Shown here: positions 31,789 to 41,093 of the stretch, in pieces
How positions within the stretch are numbered: the first letter of the stretch is position 1
How the letters are laid out: each line of letters starts with the position of its first letter
Assembly: GCF_007474605.1 (NCBI RefSeq)
Contig: NZ_VHKL01000003.1
Span: forward strand, 223,156-287,155
From: Rhodoligotrophos appendicifer
Lineage (GTDB): Bacteria > Pseudomonadota > Alphaproteobacteria > Rhizobiales > Im1
Direction: 5' to 3'
DNA: 64,000 nt
Position numbers and translations under genes: made by a program
The notes under the pieces: model-generated
What the model saw: only the letters and a program-made list of their open reading frames with translations
Databases searched by the model: none
What the model was told of the DNA's origin: nothing

Positions 31789-32421
31789 TTAGGCAGCAGG
31801 CTGGAGGCCTGCGAAGGCTTCAGCGATCCGCTGCGGCGCCTTCGGACGCGCATACATCCGCTGCAGATAGGCTTGGAGGTTCGGACGGTCGTGCAGGACG
31901 TCGACTTCATCGCCCCAGTCCAGAACATAGGCGGTGACGCAATCCGCGATTGAGATCCTGTCGCCGACGATGAACTCCCGCCCCTCCATGTGACGCTCGA
32001 GGACGGCTGTCATCTCCGCATATTCCTCTTTTGCGAGAGCGATGTCCTGCGGCAGGCGCTTGTCCTCGGGATAGAGGAAGGTGTGCTTGGCCATCCGCCA
32101 CAAGGGCTGCTCAAGTTCAGTGACCGCAAACATGATCCAGCGATAGGCCTGCCCCCGCTCCTTCATGTCAGTAGGCATCAAGCCCTTGTCACCAAACTTC
32201 TCTGCCAAATACATGACGATCGCCGCCGATTCCGTGAGGACAAGATCGCCGTCCACCAAGACCGGAACCTTGCCCGCCGGGTTGAGGCGCAGGAATTCAG
32301 GAGTGCGGTGCTCGCCAGCGCGCAGGTTGACGGTCACGAACTCGAACTCCGCATCAAGCTCCTGAAGGGCCCACCTGGCCCGAAGCGAGCGGGTGGGCCC
32401 CAGTCCATAGAGCTTCATCAT
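31789..32421 (-). CDS. glutathione S-transferase
   Basis: 210 residues from ATG 32421, which has GGAGG eight bases upstream; a start at 32436 would place that site inside the gene. Residues 1-80 form the thioredoxin-like GSH domain, with LYGLGPTRSLRARW, NPAGKVPVLVDGD (cis-Pro) and LTESAAIVMYLAEKF (the Glu-Ser that bind GSH). Residues 95-205 form the helical domain. It conjugates glutathione to electrophiles or reduces peroxides; substrate unknown. Confidence 0.88.
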   Translation of the reverse strand: MMKLYGLGPTRSLRARWALQELDAEFEFVTVNLRAGEHRTPEFLRLNPAGKVPVLVDGDLVLTESAAIVMYLAEKFGDKGLMPTDMKERGQAYRWIMFAVTELEQPLWRMAKHTFLYPEDKRLPQDIALAKEEYAEMTAVLERHMEGREFIVGDRISIADCVTAYVLDWGDEVDVLHDRPNLQAYLQRMYARPKAPQRIAEAFAGLQPAA

Positions 32422-32662
32422 CGTGATATCCTCCATTAAAGACAGGCAGTGATCACAGATGGACGGGTAAGAAGCAGATGGCTTCTGCCCTCTTTTGTCA
32501 TCAGGATCATCGACGCCGTGGTCGCGATCGAAGGACGTCGGAGAACACTCCGAGCCGACATAGGGTCACTGAAATTCCATCAAGAGATTTGCAGGATCAC
32601 GTCGGAGCATCGCTCGCGCGATCCGCGACCCCGTTCTCCGGATCTGCTGATTGGTGCAGCCG

Positions 32663-33286
32663 TCATGAGGCGGCTCGACGCCATCTCATCGCGAGGAAGC
32701 CTGCCCCGATCATCAGCGATCCGCCAGCACGGTTGACTGCGCGCTGAACAGCGGGTTTCCGGATCGACTTGCGAGCAAGAGAGGCGAGCAGGCCGTAGAG
32801 CGTCGCATTGATCGTCGCCAGCACCAGAAATGTCACCTCGAAGATCACCATCTGTTGGAAGACGGGACGCGACATGTCGAGAAACTGCGGAAGGAAAGCG
32901 ACGAAGAAAATGATGCTCTTCGGGTTCAGTGCCGTCACCACATAGGTGTGCAGAAAAATCCGGAAGGGCCGTTCTTTGGGCGCATCAATCACCGCAACGG
33001 AAACCGGAGCGCGCCAGAGCTTTATCCCTAAATAGATGAGATAGGCCGCACCGCTCCACTTCAGAGCGGTGAACAGCGTCGCCGATGCGGCGAGCAGCGC
33101 ACCCAGTCCAGCCATGGAAGCCGTCATGGCGGTGAAGTCGCCAAGCGCCACGCCAGCGCCGGTCGACGTGGCCGCCTTTCGTCCATGGCCGAGGGCATAG
33201 GAGATGACAAGCAGGATCGTCGGCCCCGGAATAGCAAGAAGGACCGCGGAGGCTGCAACAAAGACCAACCAGTGCTCAAAGGACAT
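32663..33286 (-). CDS. LysE family amino acid/homoserine-type exporter
   Basis: 207 residues from ATG 33286, supported by GGAGG upstream. Six hydrophobic segments are visible with the family signature PGPTILLVISYALGHGR near residue 20 and an NPKSIIFFVAFLPQF segment about residue 125. LysE/RhtB transporters export basic amino acids, homoserine or related small molecules from the cytosol. The gene stands alone; the 32422-32662 gap holds no supported feature. Confidence 0.88.
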   Translation of the reverse strand: MSFEHWLVFVAASAVLLAIPGPTILLVISYALGHGRKAATSTGAGVALGDFTAMTASMAGLGALLAASATLFTALKWSGAAYLIYLGIKLWRAPVSVAVIDAPKERPFRIFLHTYVVTALNPKSIIFFVAFLPQFLDMSRPVFQQMVIFEVTFLVLATINATLYGLLASLARKSIRKPAVQRAVNRAGGSLMIGAGFLAMRWRRAAS

Positions 33287-33483
33287 AGTGCTCCTCCGAT
33301 CGAGAGCAGGAGCAATCCATAAGGGCTCGCGCAATGCAAGGCTTGTGGAGCAAGTTGCGTGAGCCGGTGGGTTGAAACAGGACATGGGCAGGCGGAAGTG
33401 CTGGGTGCCTTTACACCAATGTTCTTCTTTTGTTCAGTTTCTTGACCTATGAAAGGGTCCGTACACAGAAGAGGGAACATTCC

Positions 33484-33771
33484 GTGACGGTCGATCCACC
33501 CAATGCCTCAACAGCACTCCGCTTTAAGTGGAAACACACCTGGAGCTACAAGGGGCCTGATTTTCAGGCTCGGATGGGTCATGACTATTGCCGGGTCTAT
33601 AAGAAATCCGCTGTAACGCCCTCCGGTCACTCATGGTTCTGGTGTACTGGAAAAAACGGTTGGAACGCCGGCACAGGTCACGCGGCGACAGCAAAAGAAG
33701 CCGCAGTTAAAGCGGAAGAAGCATACTTGAGATTTGAAGTGCCGACGAAGGTTGAACATTCATCTTACTGA
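33484..33771 (+). CDS. small hypothetical protein
   Basis: 95 residues from GTG 33484; TTG 33430 is the longer alternative. The sequence is hydrophilic and rich in Lys, Trp and Tyr (FKWKHTWSYKGPDFQARMGHDY), with SWFWCTGKNGWNAGTGHAATAKEAA. Composition is lower in GC than neighbours, suggesting transfer. No family recognised. It lies beside the next small gene and may be part of the same acquired segment. Confidence 0.5.
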   Translation: MTVDPPNASTALRFKWKHTWSYKGPDFQARMGHDYCRVYKKSAVTPSGHSWFWCTGKNGWNAGTGHAATAKEAAVKAEEAYLRFEVPTKVEHSSY

Positions 33772-33956
33772 GTAAAAAAGTTCAGTGTTGCGGACGAACT
33801 CCAGGAGATGGCACTCTGATATTGGGGCAATCTTGCCCCCGCCGCCGATCGCTTTATACCCCCGAGGAGTGGTCGGCGGCGAACAGCCGAATTGCAGCTC
33901 ACGCAGCTCTACTAAGATTTAGAAGCAAAAGGGTGCTTGCTTTGACCTCTGCAAAA

Positions 33957-34151
33957 ATGCCCTTCAAGTATGTCAGACCCTCTCCGGATCGGACCCGCCT
34001 CATACCCGGAAGAGGCTATGTCGTGAGCTATTTTGTTAAGAAGCACGGCATTACTAAAGAAGAGGCGCGTCAACTTCTGCGTGAGATTGGAAACGATCGA
34101 GCCAAGTTGAATGCAGCCGCTGTGAAGCTGAAAGAGGAAAAGACGCGCTGA
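33957..34151 (+). CDS. DUF3606-like small protein
   Basis: 64 residues from ATG 33957; an in-frame start at 33822 would add a low-complexity N-terminus. The core RLIPGRGYVVSYFVKKHGITKEEARQLLREIGNDRAKLNAAAVKLK follows the DUF3606 pattern, in which a strand is followed by K(K/R)xGIT/S-x-E-x-L and G-x-x-x-x-x-V/L. Such proteins are common in Rhizobiales and of unknown function. Confidence 0.6.
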   Translation: MPFKYVRPSPDRTRLIPGRGYVVSYFVKKHGITKEEARQLLREIGNDRAKLNAAAVKLKEEKTR

Positions 34152-34257
34152 CTGCGCTGATGCCCTGGCGGCAGGCTGTGCAGTCACGGCCGCCCTATCT
34201 ACGATCACACAGTGGAGAGCTGCGCAGGCAACAAACCGGCGAACCGCCAAGACGATC

Positions 34258-34662
34258 TCAGACGTCAAACGAGGTCAGGATCGGGCATGGCCCGGCGGTT
34301 CCCTCCGCGCATTCTTTCGCCAGTCGCCGAAGCGAGTCGCGAGCACGCTCGAGCTCTGCGATCTTGGCATTCAGGATTTCGATCCGGCTCCGTGCCAGCT
34401 CCCGAGCACGGCTGCGATCTTCGCTCACGTCGAGTGCGAGCAGCTCTTTGATCTCCTCAAGCGTGAATCCGGCCGTCTGCGCCTGCCTGATGAACCGCAA
34501 GCGGCGCAGATCCTCCTGATCGTAGTGACGGATCCCCGTCTCCCGCGTTGGTGTCTGAAGCAGCCCCTTTCGCTGGTAAAAGCGGATCGTTTCCACCCCC
34601 ACGTCACCCGCAGCGGCCAGTCCGCCAATCGTCAGCGCGTTTGCCTCTTGACTCTGTACCAT
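34258..34662 (-). CDS. MerR family regulator (mercury-type subgroup, one ligand missing)
   Basis: 134 residues. Residues 10-50 are the MerR winged helix (TIGGLAAAGDVGVETIRFYQRKGLL). The middle is the dimerisation helix. The C-terminus carries KECAEGTAGPCPIL, two cysteines spaced as in the metal loop of MerR, but the third ligand cysteine, expected around the start of the long helix, reads DVSEDRSRA. The sensor chemistry is therefore uncertain. It is divergent from a glutaredoxin-MauE-like gene and its start codon overlaps that promoter. Activation by underwinding of a 19-bp spacer is inferred. Confidence 0.85.
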   Translation of the reverse strand: MVQSQEANALTIGGLAAAGDVGVETIRFYQRKGLLQTPTRETGIRHYDQEDLRRLRFIRQAQTAGFTLEEIKELLALDVSEDRSRARELARSRIEILNAKIAELERARDSLRRLAKECAEGTAGPCPILTSFDV

Positions 34663-34678
34663 GGTACAGACTCTATAT
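34648..34678 (+). promoter_or_regulatory. MerR-type promoter with 19-bp spacer and 16-bp dyad
   Basis: TTGACT (-35, 34648-34653) and CTATAT (-10, 34673-34678) are separated by 19 bases, the long spacer typical of MerR-controlled promoters. The spacer holds a perfect palindrome CTGTACCATGGTACAG (34654-34669). The mercury operon promoter has the same -35 and a CGTAC-N4-GTACG dyad. It drives the gene at 34715. Confidence 0.85.
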
Positions 34679-34714
34679 CAGAGCCGACACGTTCACAAGA
34701 GAAGGAGACGTGAG

Positions 34715-35509
34715 ATGTCGGCCACGGCAATTCACCAGTCAGCCAGCAGGAAGGCGGTCCTCCACCGCATGGTGATGCCTTCCCATACCTGCCCGTATGG
34801 CATCAAGGCGAAAGACCTCTTGGAACGATCGGGCTATGAGGTCGAGGACCATCCCCTCAGAACCCGTGACGAAACGGACGCTTTCAAGGCACAGCACGGC
34901 GTCGGAACCACGCCCCAGATCTTCATCGGGGATAAGCGCGTCGGTGGTTACGATGATCTTCGCAGGTTCCTTGGTAAGGCCGTCGCTGACCCTAAGGCGA
35001 CCAGCTACCGTCCGGTGGCCGTACTCTTCGGGCTGACCGCGCTGATGGCTCTCGCGGCAAGCTACGCCGTCACGGCCAACCCGTTCACGATCCTCGCGGC
35101 GGAGTGGTTCATCAGCTTCTCCATGGTGGTATTGGCGCTGCTCAAGCTCCAGAATGTTGAGAGCTTTGCCACGATGTTCTTGAACTACGATCTGCTGGCG
35201 AAGCGGTGGGTGCCCTACAGCTACATCTATCCCTACGCTGAGGGCTTCGCGGGGCTGCTGATGATCACCGGCGCCTTTATGTGGCTGTCGGTTCCAGTAG
35301 CCCTGTTCATCGGAACAGTGGGCGCTGTATCGGTGTTCAAGGCCGTCTACATCGATCGGCGGGAGCTGAAGTGCGCCTGCGTCGGCGGTTCGAGCAATGT
35401 GCCCCTCGGCTTCGTCTCGCTGACTGAAAACCTGATGATGATCGCCATGGCGATCTGGATGGCGCTCGCGGCCTTCGGCCTTGCCCCCAGCGGCGCTCAC
35501 CCGATGTAG
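34715..35509 (+). CDS. glutaredoxin fused to MauE/DoxX-like membrane domain
   Basis: 264 residues from ATG 34715, with GAAGGAG in front. Residues 10-95 are a glutaredoxin domain with active site CPYG and the cis-Pro region TTPQIFIGD. Residues 105-255 contain four to five membrane segments and a KCACVGGSSNVPLG motif that is reminiscent of MauE/DoxX-type quinone or disulfide relay proteins. It may pass electrons to envelope thiols or handle a thiophilic metal or thiol stress, given the MerR control. Substrate and partner are not known from the sequence. Confidence 0.82.
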   Translation: MSATAIHQSASRKAVLHRMVMPSHTCPYGIKAKDLLERSGYEVEDHPLRTRDETDAFKAQHGVGTTPQIFIGDKRVGGYDDLRRFLGKAVADPKATSYRPVAVLFGLTALMALAASYAVTANPFTILAAEWFISFSMVVLALLKLQNVESFATMFLNYDLLAKRWVPYSYIYPYAEGFAGLLMITGAFMWLSVPVALFIGTVGAVSVFKAVYIDRRELKCACVGGSSNVPLGFVSLTENLMMIAMAIWMALAAFGLAPSGAHPM

Positions 35510-35752
35510 GCTTTGCTTCCGACATAACGCGAAGGCCGCTCATCGACAATCGCCCCGCAGCGGTTGTTCGTCAGAGCCACTTCATCATCTGAAGAATCGC
35601 ATCGGCTGCGTGTTTAGGTGTAACCGCGCCAGTGTCGACACGCACCGCAGGCTGCGGACCGTGCCGACCGACAGCGGCTGCAGTTCAGTGGACATCCAGT
35701 CCGTGCTTTGCAAGCATGCTGAACGCGTCGGATCGACATCGAGGCGACTTGA

Positions 35753-36598
35753 TCACCGTAACATCAAGACGGGGACCTTGCAGCGGCGCACCATCGCCTC
35801 GGTGGTCGAGCCGATGACGAGGCTGCGGATGCGCGAATGGCCATAGGCTCCCATCACGAGCAGGCCGACGCCTTGGGTCTCGACATGGTCGCCGATGACC
35901 TCGTCCGGATTGCCGGACTGAAGCAGCCCCTCGACTTCGAATCCGGCCTCGCCGAGACGACGGACCGGTGAATCGAGCCGGGTGCGGTTTTCAGCTGTGT
36001 CGGCACCGACGAAAAGCACCGTTGCCTTCATCCCGTTCAGCAGGCCGCCCGAAGCGACGAAACCCACAGCCCGATTGGCGCTTGTGCCGCCGTCGAAGGC
36101 GATCAGGAAACGGTTGAACGGCACGTATTTGCGGGCTGCCACCAGAACAGGCCTGGTAGCGGACCGCACCACGCGTTCCAGGTTAGAGCCGAGATGAAGT
36201 TTGGCGAAATCCGCCGCCTCTCCACGTTTGCCGATCACGACCATCGCCGCATCCGTCTCAAGATCGGCCAGTGCTTCGATGAGATCGCCATGGCGCAATC
36301 GAGTCTGGGCCTGCACGCCTTCAGCGGCAACGATCGATTTCGCCGTGTCCAACAGCGCACGGCCCTTGGCCTGCGCCAGCTTCGCGTGCTGCGCGTCGAG
36401 CCGGGCATATTCGTCCAGCAGCGCCGTCCGCTGGTCGACCTCCAGGCTGCCGCTCAGGTCGAACGAGCCGGACATGCGGCGGCCGAGCACATGTGCGATT
36501 TCTATCGACACTGTCAGTTGCGCCGCAGCCCATGCCGAAAGGCGGCAGACGCTCTCGGCGTAGATCGAGCCGTCGATGAAGGCGAGTATCTTCGACAT
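35753..36598 (-). CDS. tandem universal stress protein (UspA)
   Basis: 281 residues forming two Usp domains. Each begins with a DG/D-rich strand (LAFIDGS, LIAFDGG) and ends near the nucleotide-binding loop (GKRGEAADFAKLHLGSN, MGAYGHSRIRSLVIGSTT). ATP-binding type loops are thus present in both halves, with the C-terminal one more canonical. USPs modulate stress physiology; partners are not known. It follows the SulP transporter gene by 13 bases on the same strand and both may be co-expressed. Confidence 0.88.
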   Translation of the reverse strand: MSKILAFIDGSIYAESVCRLSAWAAAQLTVSIEIAHVLGRRMSGSFDLSGSLEVDQRTALLDEYARLDAQHAKLAQAKGRALLDTAKSIVAAEGVQAQTRLRHGDLIEALADLETDAAMVVIGKRGEAADFAKLHLGSNLERVVRSATRPVLVAARKYVPFNRFLIAFDGGTSANRAVGFVASGGLLNGMKATVLFVGADTAENRTRLDSPVRRLGEAGFEVEGLLQSGNPDEVIGDHVETQGVGLLVMGAYGHSRIRSLVIGSTTEAMVRRCKVPVLMLR

Positions 36599-36611
36599 TG
36601 TTATTCCTGCC

Positions 36612-38096
36612 TCAGTGGCTTGTCAGCGTGTCGAGCGCAGCCGGCTTGTCGTGGATGGCAAGCTTGTCGACCAGCGTGGCGCTGGCCTCGTTCAGGCCGA
36701 TGACCTCGACTTCGGCACCCTCGCGGCGGAACTTGAGGATGACGGTGTCGAGTGCTCCGACACCGGTCAAATCCCAGATGTGGGAGCGGCTGACGTCGAT
36801 CCGAACCTTCTCCACCGCCTCCTTGAAGTCGAAAGCCTTCAGGAAGCTGTCCGCCGAGGCGAAGAAGACCTGGCCTTCCACCACATAGGACCGCTCGCGT
36901 CCGTCCTCGGAGACCGTCGAGGTGACGCGAAAGATCTGCGCGACCTTGGAGGCGAAGAACAGGCCCGATAGCAGAACGCCAAGAAGCACACCGATGGCGA
37001 GGTTGTGCGTGAAGACGACTGCGACGACGGTCGCCAGCATCACGACGGAGGATCGGCGCGGGTGGTCGCGAAGGTTGCGGATCGACGACCACGAGAAGGT
37101 ACCGATCGACACCATGATCATGATGGCGACGAGAGCCGCCATCGGGATGATGGAGACGAGATCGCCGAGACCGACGCAGAGGATGAGCAGGAAGACGCCG
37201 GCCGCGAAGCAGGAGAGCCGTCCGCGCCCACCGGACTTCACGTTGATCACCGACTGGCCGATCATCGCGCAGCCCGCCATGCCGCCGAGGAAACCGGTGA
37301 CGATGTTGGCAGCGCCCTGGCCGACGCATTCGCGGTTCTTGTCGCTGCTCGTGTCGGTGAGTTCATCGACGATCGAAGCCGTCATCAGCGATTCGAGCAG
37401 ACCGACAACGGCGACCGCCGCCGAATAGGGCAGGACGATCATGAACGTCTCGAAGGTCAGCGGCACGTCCGGCAGCAGGAAGACGGGCAGGGTCGCGGGC
37501 AGCTCTCCCATATCGCCGACGGTACGGATATCCATTCCGAACCCGATGGCGATCGCCGTCAGCACGACGATGCAGACAAGTGGCGACGGGATCGTCTTGA
37601 TCAGGCGTGGGAAGAGGTAGATGATGGCGAGACCCCCCGCGACCATAACGTAGGTCAGCCACGGCACGCCGACGAGTTCGGGGATCTGTGCCATGAAGAT
37701 CAAGATCGCCAGCGCGTTGACGAAGCCGGTGATCACCGAGCGCGAGACAAAGCGCATCAGGTCGCCGAGCCGGAAAAGACCCGCAAGGATCTGGAGGAGG
37801 CCTGCAAGAATCGTGGCGACCAGCAGGTATTGCAACCCATGGTCCTTCACGAGCGTGATCATCAGCACCGCGGTGGCCGCTGTCGCCGCGGAAATCATGC
37901 CGGGGCGGCCGCCAGTGAAGGCGATGATGACGGCAATGGAGAACGAGGCGTAGAGGCCGACTTTGGGATCGACGCCAGCGATGATCGAAAAGGCGATCGC
38001 TTCGGGAATGAGGGCCAGCGCCACGACGAGGCCCGCGAGGAGGTCGCCGCGGATGTTGCCGAACCACTCGTCGCGGTAGGCGGAAAGAGAATTCAT
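36612..38096 (-). CDS. SulP family anion transporter with STAS domain
   Basis: 494 residues. Residues 10-390 hold 10-12 membrane segments of the SLC26/SulP type, including [31 protein letters not shown] and [40 protein letters not shown]. Residues 410-494 are a STAS domain with [15 protein letters not shown]. Transported anions in the family include sulfate, bicarbonate and others; the substrate here is not shown. It precedes the USP gene (13 bases apart). Confidence 0.9.
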   Translation of the reverse strand: MNSLSAYRDEWFGNIRGDLLAGLVVALALIPEAIAFSIIAGVDPKVGLYASFSIAVIIAFTGGRPGMISAATAATAVLMITLVKDHGLQYLLVATILAGLLQILAGLFRLGDLMRFVSRSVITGFVNALAILIFMAQIPELVGVPWLTYVMVAGGLAIIYLFPRLIKTIPSPLVCIVVLTAIAIGFGMDIRTVGDMGELPATLPVFLLPDVPLTFETFMIVLPYSAAVAVVGLLESLMTASIVDELTDTSSDKNRECVGQGAANIVTGFLGGMAGCAMIGQSVINVKSGGRGRLSCFAAGVFLLILCVGLGDLVSIIPMAALVAIMIMVSIGTFSWSSIRNLRDHPRRSSVVMLATVVAVVFTHNLAIGVLLGVLLSGLFFASKVAQIFRVTSTVSEDGRERSYVVEGQVFFASADSFLKAFDFKEAVEKVRIDVSRSHIWDLTGVGALDTVILKFRREGAEVEVIGLNEASATLVDKLAIHDKPAALDTLTSH

Positions 38097-38434
38097 GAAT
38101 GTCCAGGGGATAACGGAACCGCCGCGGCCGGTCGGCCATGGATGAAAGGCTTGGAAGGCGGTTCAGTTGTCCGGCGGGTCGGCGGCCGGAAGAGCCACCC
38201 GGAATTTCACCGGGTCCATGCGGTTGCTACCAATTAGCCTCACAGCATGCTGCAGTGCAACACGTTTCTGCTCGTGGAAAGGGACGTGTGTTCGACACGG
38301 CACAGGACCTTTTCCGATTCCAAGTTCAGGCTCCTCCCGGCCCTGGGTGCCGTGACGCACGAAGCGTGATCCAAATTTCACTCTTCCGTCAGAAAATATA
38401 ACCTCCTGAACAGTAACTGTGCAGGCGGCTTTCC
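38097..38434. other. intergenic region between SulP and Rieske genes
   Basis: 338 bases between the divergent SulP and Rieske oxygenase genes. It must hold the promoter of both. A short palindrome-like ACAGTAACTGT occurs at 38410-38420 near the Rieske gene, but no -35/-10 pair could be assigned. No gene, RNA or repeat is supported. Confidence 0.5.
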
Positions 38435-39592
38435 ATGCGGACACAACCTGTGAGACCTGTTGACCTCCGGCCCAACATCGCCACTGCCTTGGAAAGGTCA
38501 TCCTACACCTCGCCAGGAATCTTCGATCTTGAGATGGAGCGGATTTTCCGGAAGCAATGGCTGTTTGCCGGGCATGTTTCCCAGGTCCGCGAGCCAGGAC
38601 ATTTCATTGTCGAACAGGTCTGCGGAGAGAGCGTCGTCATTGTACGCGAGACGGAGAACCAGATCGGCGCCTTTCTCAATGTGTGTCGTCACCGAGGACA
38701 TCCTCTTGTCCAGGAGACCAGCGGGACGATTGCCAACTTTACCTGCCCCTATCACCATTGGTCCTACACGCTTGGTGGAAGCCTTCGGCGGGCGCCGGGA
38801 ATGGCCGATGGGACGGTGTTCGACTACTCGGATTTCTCGCTGCAGCGCGTGCAGACAGAAATCTGGAACGGCTTCATATTCATCTGGCTTGGGATCGAGG
38901 ACGCGCCAGCGCTGGCGGCCCTGCTCAGGTCTGGAGACGGTGATTTCAAGCGGGTGTCACCGGAACGCGTGAAGGAGGTCTTCCGCGAAAGCTATGACAT
39001 ACAGGCCAACTGGAAGGTTCTGCTGGAGAATTACCTCGAATGTTACCACTGCGCCGGCTCCCACCCGGAGCTGTGTGTCAGTATGGATGTGACGGCGACA
39101 TATGCCAGCACGGGCTCGGATTGGACGGGCGCTTATTTTTCCGGCGGGCTGCAGCTGCGGCCCGGGATGATGACAGCCTCTCTGGATGGGCGACTGGTAT
39201 CGAAGCCGCTCGGAGAGTTCGCCTCCATAGACGCGAGAGATCTTCCCGCAGAATTTAGTGCAGGAATCGGAATAGTTCCCGCGCTGACCCGGTTGATGTT
39301 CCATATCGATCATGGCGTCGCCCACAGCATGCGTCCGATCGACGTCGAACACGTGCGCTGGGAGACCCGATGGTATGTCAGCGAGGACGCGGTCGAAGAC
39401 AGGGATTATCGTCTGGCCGACGTGACGGATGTCTGGAAGCGCACAAATGCTGAGGACATCAGCCTCTGCGAAGGAGCCTATTCCGGCGTGAAGTCCGCGC
39501 GCTTCGTTCCAGGTCCGCTGCATCCACAGAGGGAGGCTGCGATTATCTCGGCTTTGGCTGAGTACAACACGCTGATGAACAGCCAGGCGTGA
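38435..39592 (+). CDS. Rieske non-haem iron oxygenase alpha subunit
   Basis: 385 residues. The Rieske [2Fe-2S] ligands are Cys84, His86, Cys104 and His107 (CRHRGHP and CPYHHW). The mononuclear iron site has ENYLECYHCAGSHPEL with His205 and His210. Catalytic domain and length fit ring-hydroxylating or betaine/carnitine/choline-type mononuclear iron oxygenases. An electron-transfer partner gene is not adjacent. Substrate is not decided. Confidence 0.88.
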   Translation: MRTQPVRPVDLRPNIATALERSSYTSPGIFDLEMERIFRKQWLFAGHVSQVREPGHFIVEQVCGESVVIVRETENQIGAFLNVCRHRGHPLVQETSGTIANFTCPYHHWSYTLGGSLRRAPGMADGTVFDYSDFSLQRVQTEIWNGFIFIWLGIEDAPALAALLRSGDGDFKRVSPERVKEVFRESYDIQANWKVLLENYLECYHCAGSHPELCVSMDVTATYASTGSDWTGAYFSGGLQLRPGMMTASLDGRLVSKPLGEFASIDARDLPAEFSAGIGIVPALTRLMFHIDHGVAHSMRPIDVEHVRWETRWYVSEDAVEDRDYRLADVTDVWKRTNAEDISLCEGAYSGVKSARFVPGPLHPQREAAIISALAEYNTLMNSQA

Positions 39593-39722
39593 GGTGTCCG
39601 CTCTTGGCTAAAAAAGAAGGAAGCGGACGTAGAAAAGCTCGATGTCCCACGGACTGAGGAAACCCGTCAGGCGTCAGCGCCCGCTTGTCAAATGAGCGCC
39701 CTGATTGGTCGTCTGAGTAGCG

Positions 39723-40091
39723 CTAGTGTTGTGCAGTGTGGAACGTGAGAGCGTACCCATTGGGATCGCTGGCCACAAAAAACCTGCCGAAGGGACCATC
39801 ATTGACCGGGCTCGATATCGTCCCGCCTCGCCCGATGATCTGATCGCGATAAGCGTCGGCATCGTCGCAGGCAATCCACAGAACCATGCCCGTTCCGAGC
39901 GGACCGCTTTCGGGCAATGGCCGCAGCGGTTCGCGCAACGCCAGCGCGATCGGCTTGGTCGTGAAGACGACGGCACCGGGCGGATTACGGTCCTGTGCCG
40001 CGAAGCCGAATACATCCTTGTAGAACGCGACAGACGCCGCGAGATCGCGAACCTGCAAGGCGATAAAGGATGGCCCGATTAGCATTGTCAT
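39723..40091 (-). CDS. VOC family protein (glyoxalase/bleomycin-resistance-like)
   Basis: 122 residues of paired beta-alpha-beta units: FIALQVRDLAASVAFYKDVFGF and FGRFFVASDPNGYALTFH. This is the vicinal oxygen chelate fold used in glyoxalases, fosfomycin-type and antibiotic-binding proteins and dioxygenases. Metal ligands are not obvious in the first half (Q in place of His), so it may bind a ligand rather than act on it. It is divergent from a MarR regulator, likely its regulator. Confidence 0.85.
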   Translation of the reverse strand: MTMLIGPSFIALQVRDLAASVAFYKDVFGFAAQDRNPPGAVVFTTKPIALALREPLRPLPESGPLGTGMVLWIACDDADAYRDQIIGRGGTISSPVNDGPFGRFFVASDPNGYALTFHTAQH

Positions 40092-40108
40092 TTCCCGTGC
40101 TCAAATAT

Positions 40109-40147
40109 AATATAAGGTCCCTTATATTTATATCAGGCACCTGATAT
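40109..40147. promoter_or_regulatory. two MarR-type palindromic operators between VOC and marR
   Basis: AATATAAGGTCCCTTATATT (40109-40128) is a perfect 9-2-9 palindrome, and ATATCAGGCACCTGATAT (40130-40147) is a perfect 8-2-8 palindrome. They share the half-site AT(A/C)AGG with CCT(T/G)AT and their centres lie 20 bases apart, two turns of the helix. The second touches the regulator start codon. One site per gene would allow autorepression and control of the VOC gene. Confidence 0.75.
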
Positions 40148-40601
40148 GTCAATGCGCAAAATGACCCCGTCAAGTGGCGAGGCCTGGATCGGTTACACTC
40201 TGAAAATCACTCAGCATCGGCTTCGCCAGCGGCTGGAAGCGGAACTGGCGGGAACCGGCGTTTCCGCGGCACAAAATGCAGTGTTGCTTGCCATCGGTGA
40301 CAACCCGCAGATATCGAACGCTGCCCTAGCGCGCGCGGCATTTGTGACAGCGCAGTCCATGCAGGGCATGCTCGTCACCCTTGAGCGAGAAGGGTTCATC
40401 CTACGCACGCCACATCCCGAGCATGGCCGGATCATTATGACTGAGCTGACAGAAAAGGGAAAAGCAGCCGCTGAGGCCGGCGCGATGGCGGCGGAGACAG
40501 TCGAGCGACAGATGCTGGCCAAGCTGACCGACAAAGAGGCCAGACTTCTGGGCGAGCTTCTTCAACGCTGCGCGCATTCACTTGAGGCGACAGAAAAATG
40601 A
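40146..40601 (+). CDS. MarR family transcriptional regulator
   Basis: 151 residues with the MarR winged helix at about residues 50-95 (NAALARAAFVTAQSMQGMLVTLEREGFILRTPHPEHGRIIMTELTEKG). A start at ATG 40146 touches the operator; ATG 40152 or 40161 are alternatives. MarR proteins usually repress a divergent gene and release on ligand binding. The divergent neighbour is the VOC gene and the two palindromes lie between them. Confidence 0.88.
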   Translation: MSMRKMTPSSGEAWIGYTLKITQHRLRQRLEAELAGTGVSAAQNAVLLAIGDNPQISNAALARAAFVTAQSMQGMLVTLEREGFILRTPHPEHGRIIMTELTEKGKAAAEAGAMAAETVERQMLAKLTDKEARLLGELLQRCAHSLEATEK

Positions 40602-40691
40602 CCTTCTGAATGGGTGTCGCATCGGCCCAACACGCCCGCGCCGGACGCGATGGCGGCTTCGCCCAACTCGACCCACATGGGGAGACGCAGC

Positions 40692-41093
40692 GTGGAAAGA
40701 GACTATAGGCGATTGAAGACCGATTGGGAGAACGGAAGTCGCGACCGTGATGATGCGCTGCATCTGCTCTTTCTGGCTTGGATGCATTGGGCCGATCCAT
40801 CGTTCGTGACTGGCATGCAAGACGACCCAGAGGCGGACAAACTCTGGCGCGCTATCTATGCTCACTTTGGTGGCGAAGACGCGGAAGATGCTGAGTTCCT
40901 CCACGTGGCGGGTCTTATGGCGGTCATCTTCCCCTGGGGCCTTGGCGATGAGAGTGAGTGGAGCTCACGTGCAAAGCGGATGAAGGCGCGTTCGCTCCAC
41001 CTCAAGCCGGATGGTTTCTCGCCAGAATTCTTCGAAGGCCGCAGGGACTACGGCGACTATTTTGCGCATCAGGCACGGGTTCAGGTCGGGTGA
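40692..41093 (+). CDS. hypothetical protein
   Basis: 133 residues from GTG 40692, with GGGGAG seven bases upstream; a start at 40614 would overlap the SD region. Sequence is helical, Trp-rich in the middle (FLAWMHWADPSFVTG) and has HFGGEDAEDAEFLHVAGLMA. No motif or signal. Downstream of the MarR gene by about 90 bases, possibly unrelated. No family recognised. Confidence 0.5.
   Translation: MERDYRRLKTDWENGSRDRDDALHLLFLAWMHWADPSFVTGMQDDPEADKLWRAIYAHFGGEDAEDAEFLHVAGLMAVIFPWGLGDESEWSSRAKRMKARSLHLKPDGFSPEFFEGRRDYGDYFAHQARVQVG

Noticed and set aside
37005-38237. Plus-strand frame opposite the SulP transporter
   Set aside because: Antisense to a SulP gene with clear membrane segments and STAS domain; repetitive Asp/Arg content indicates a shadow.
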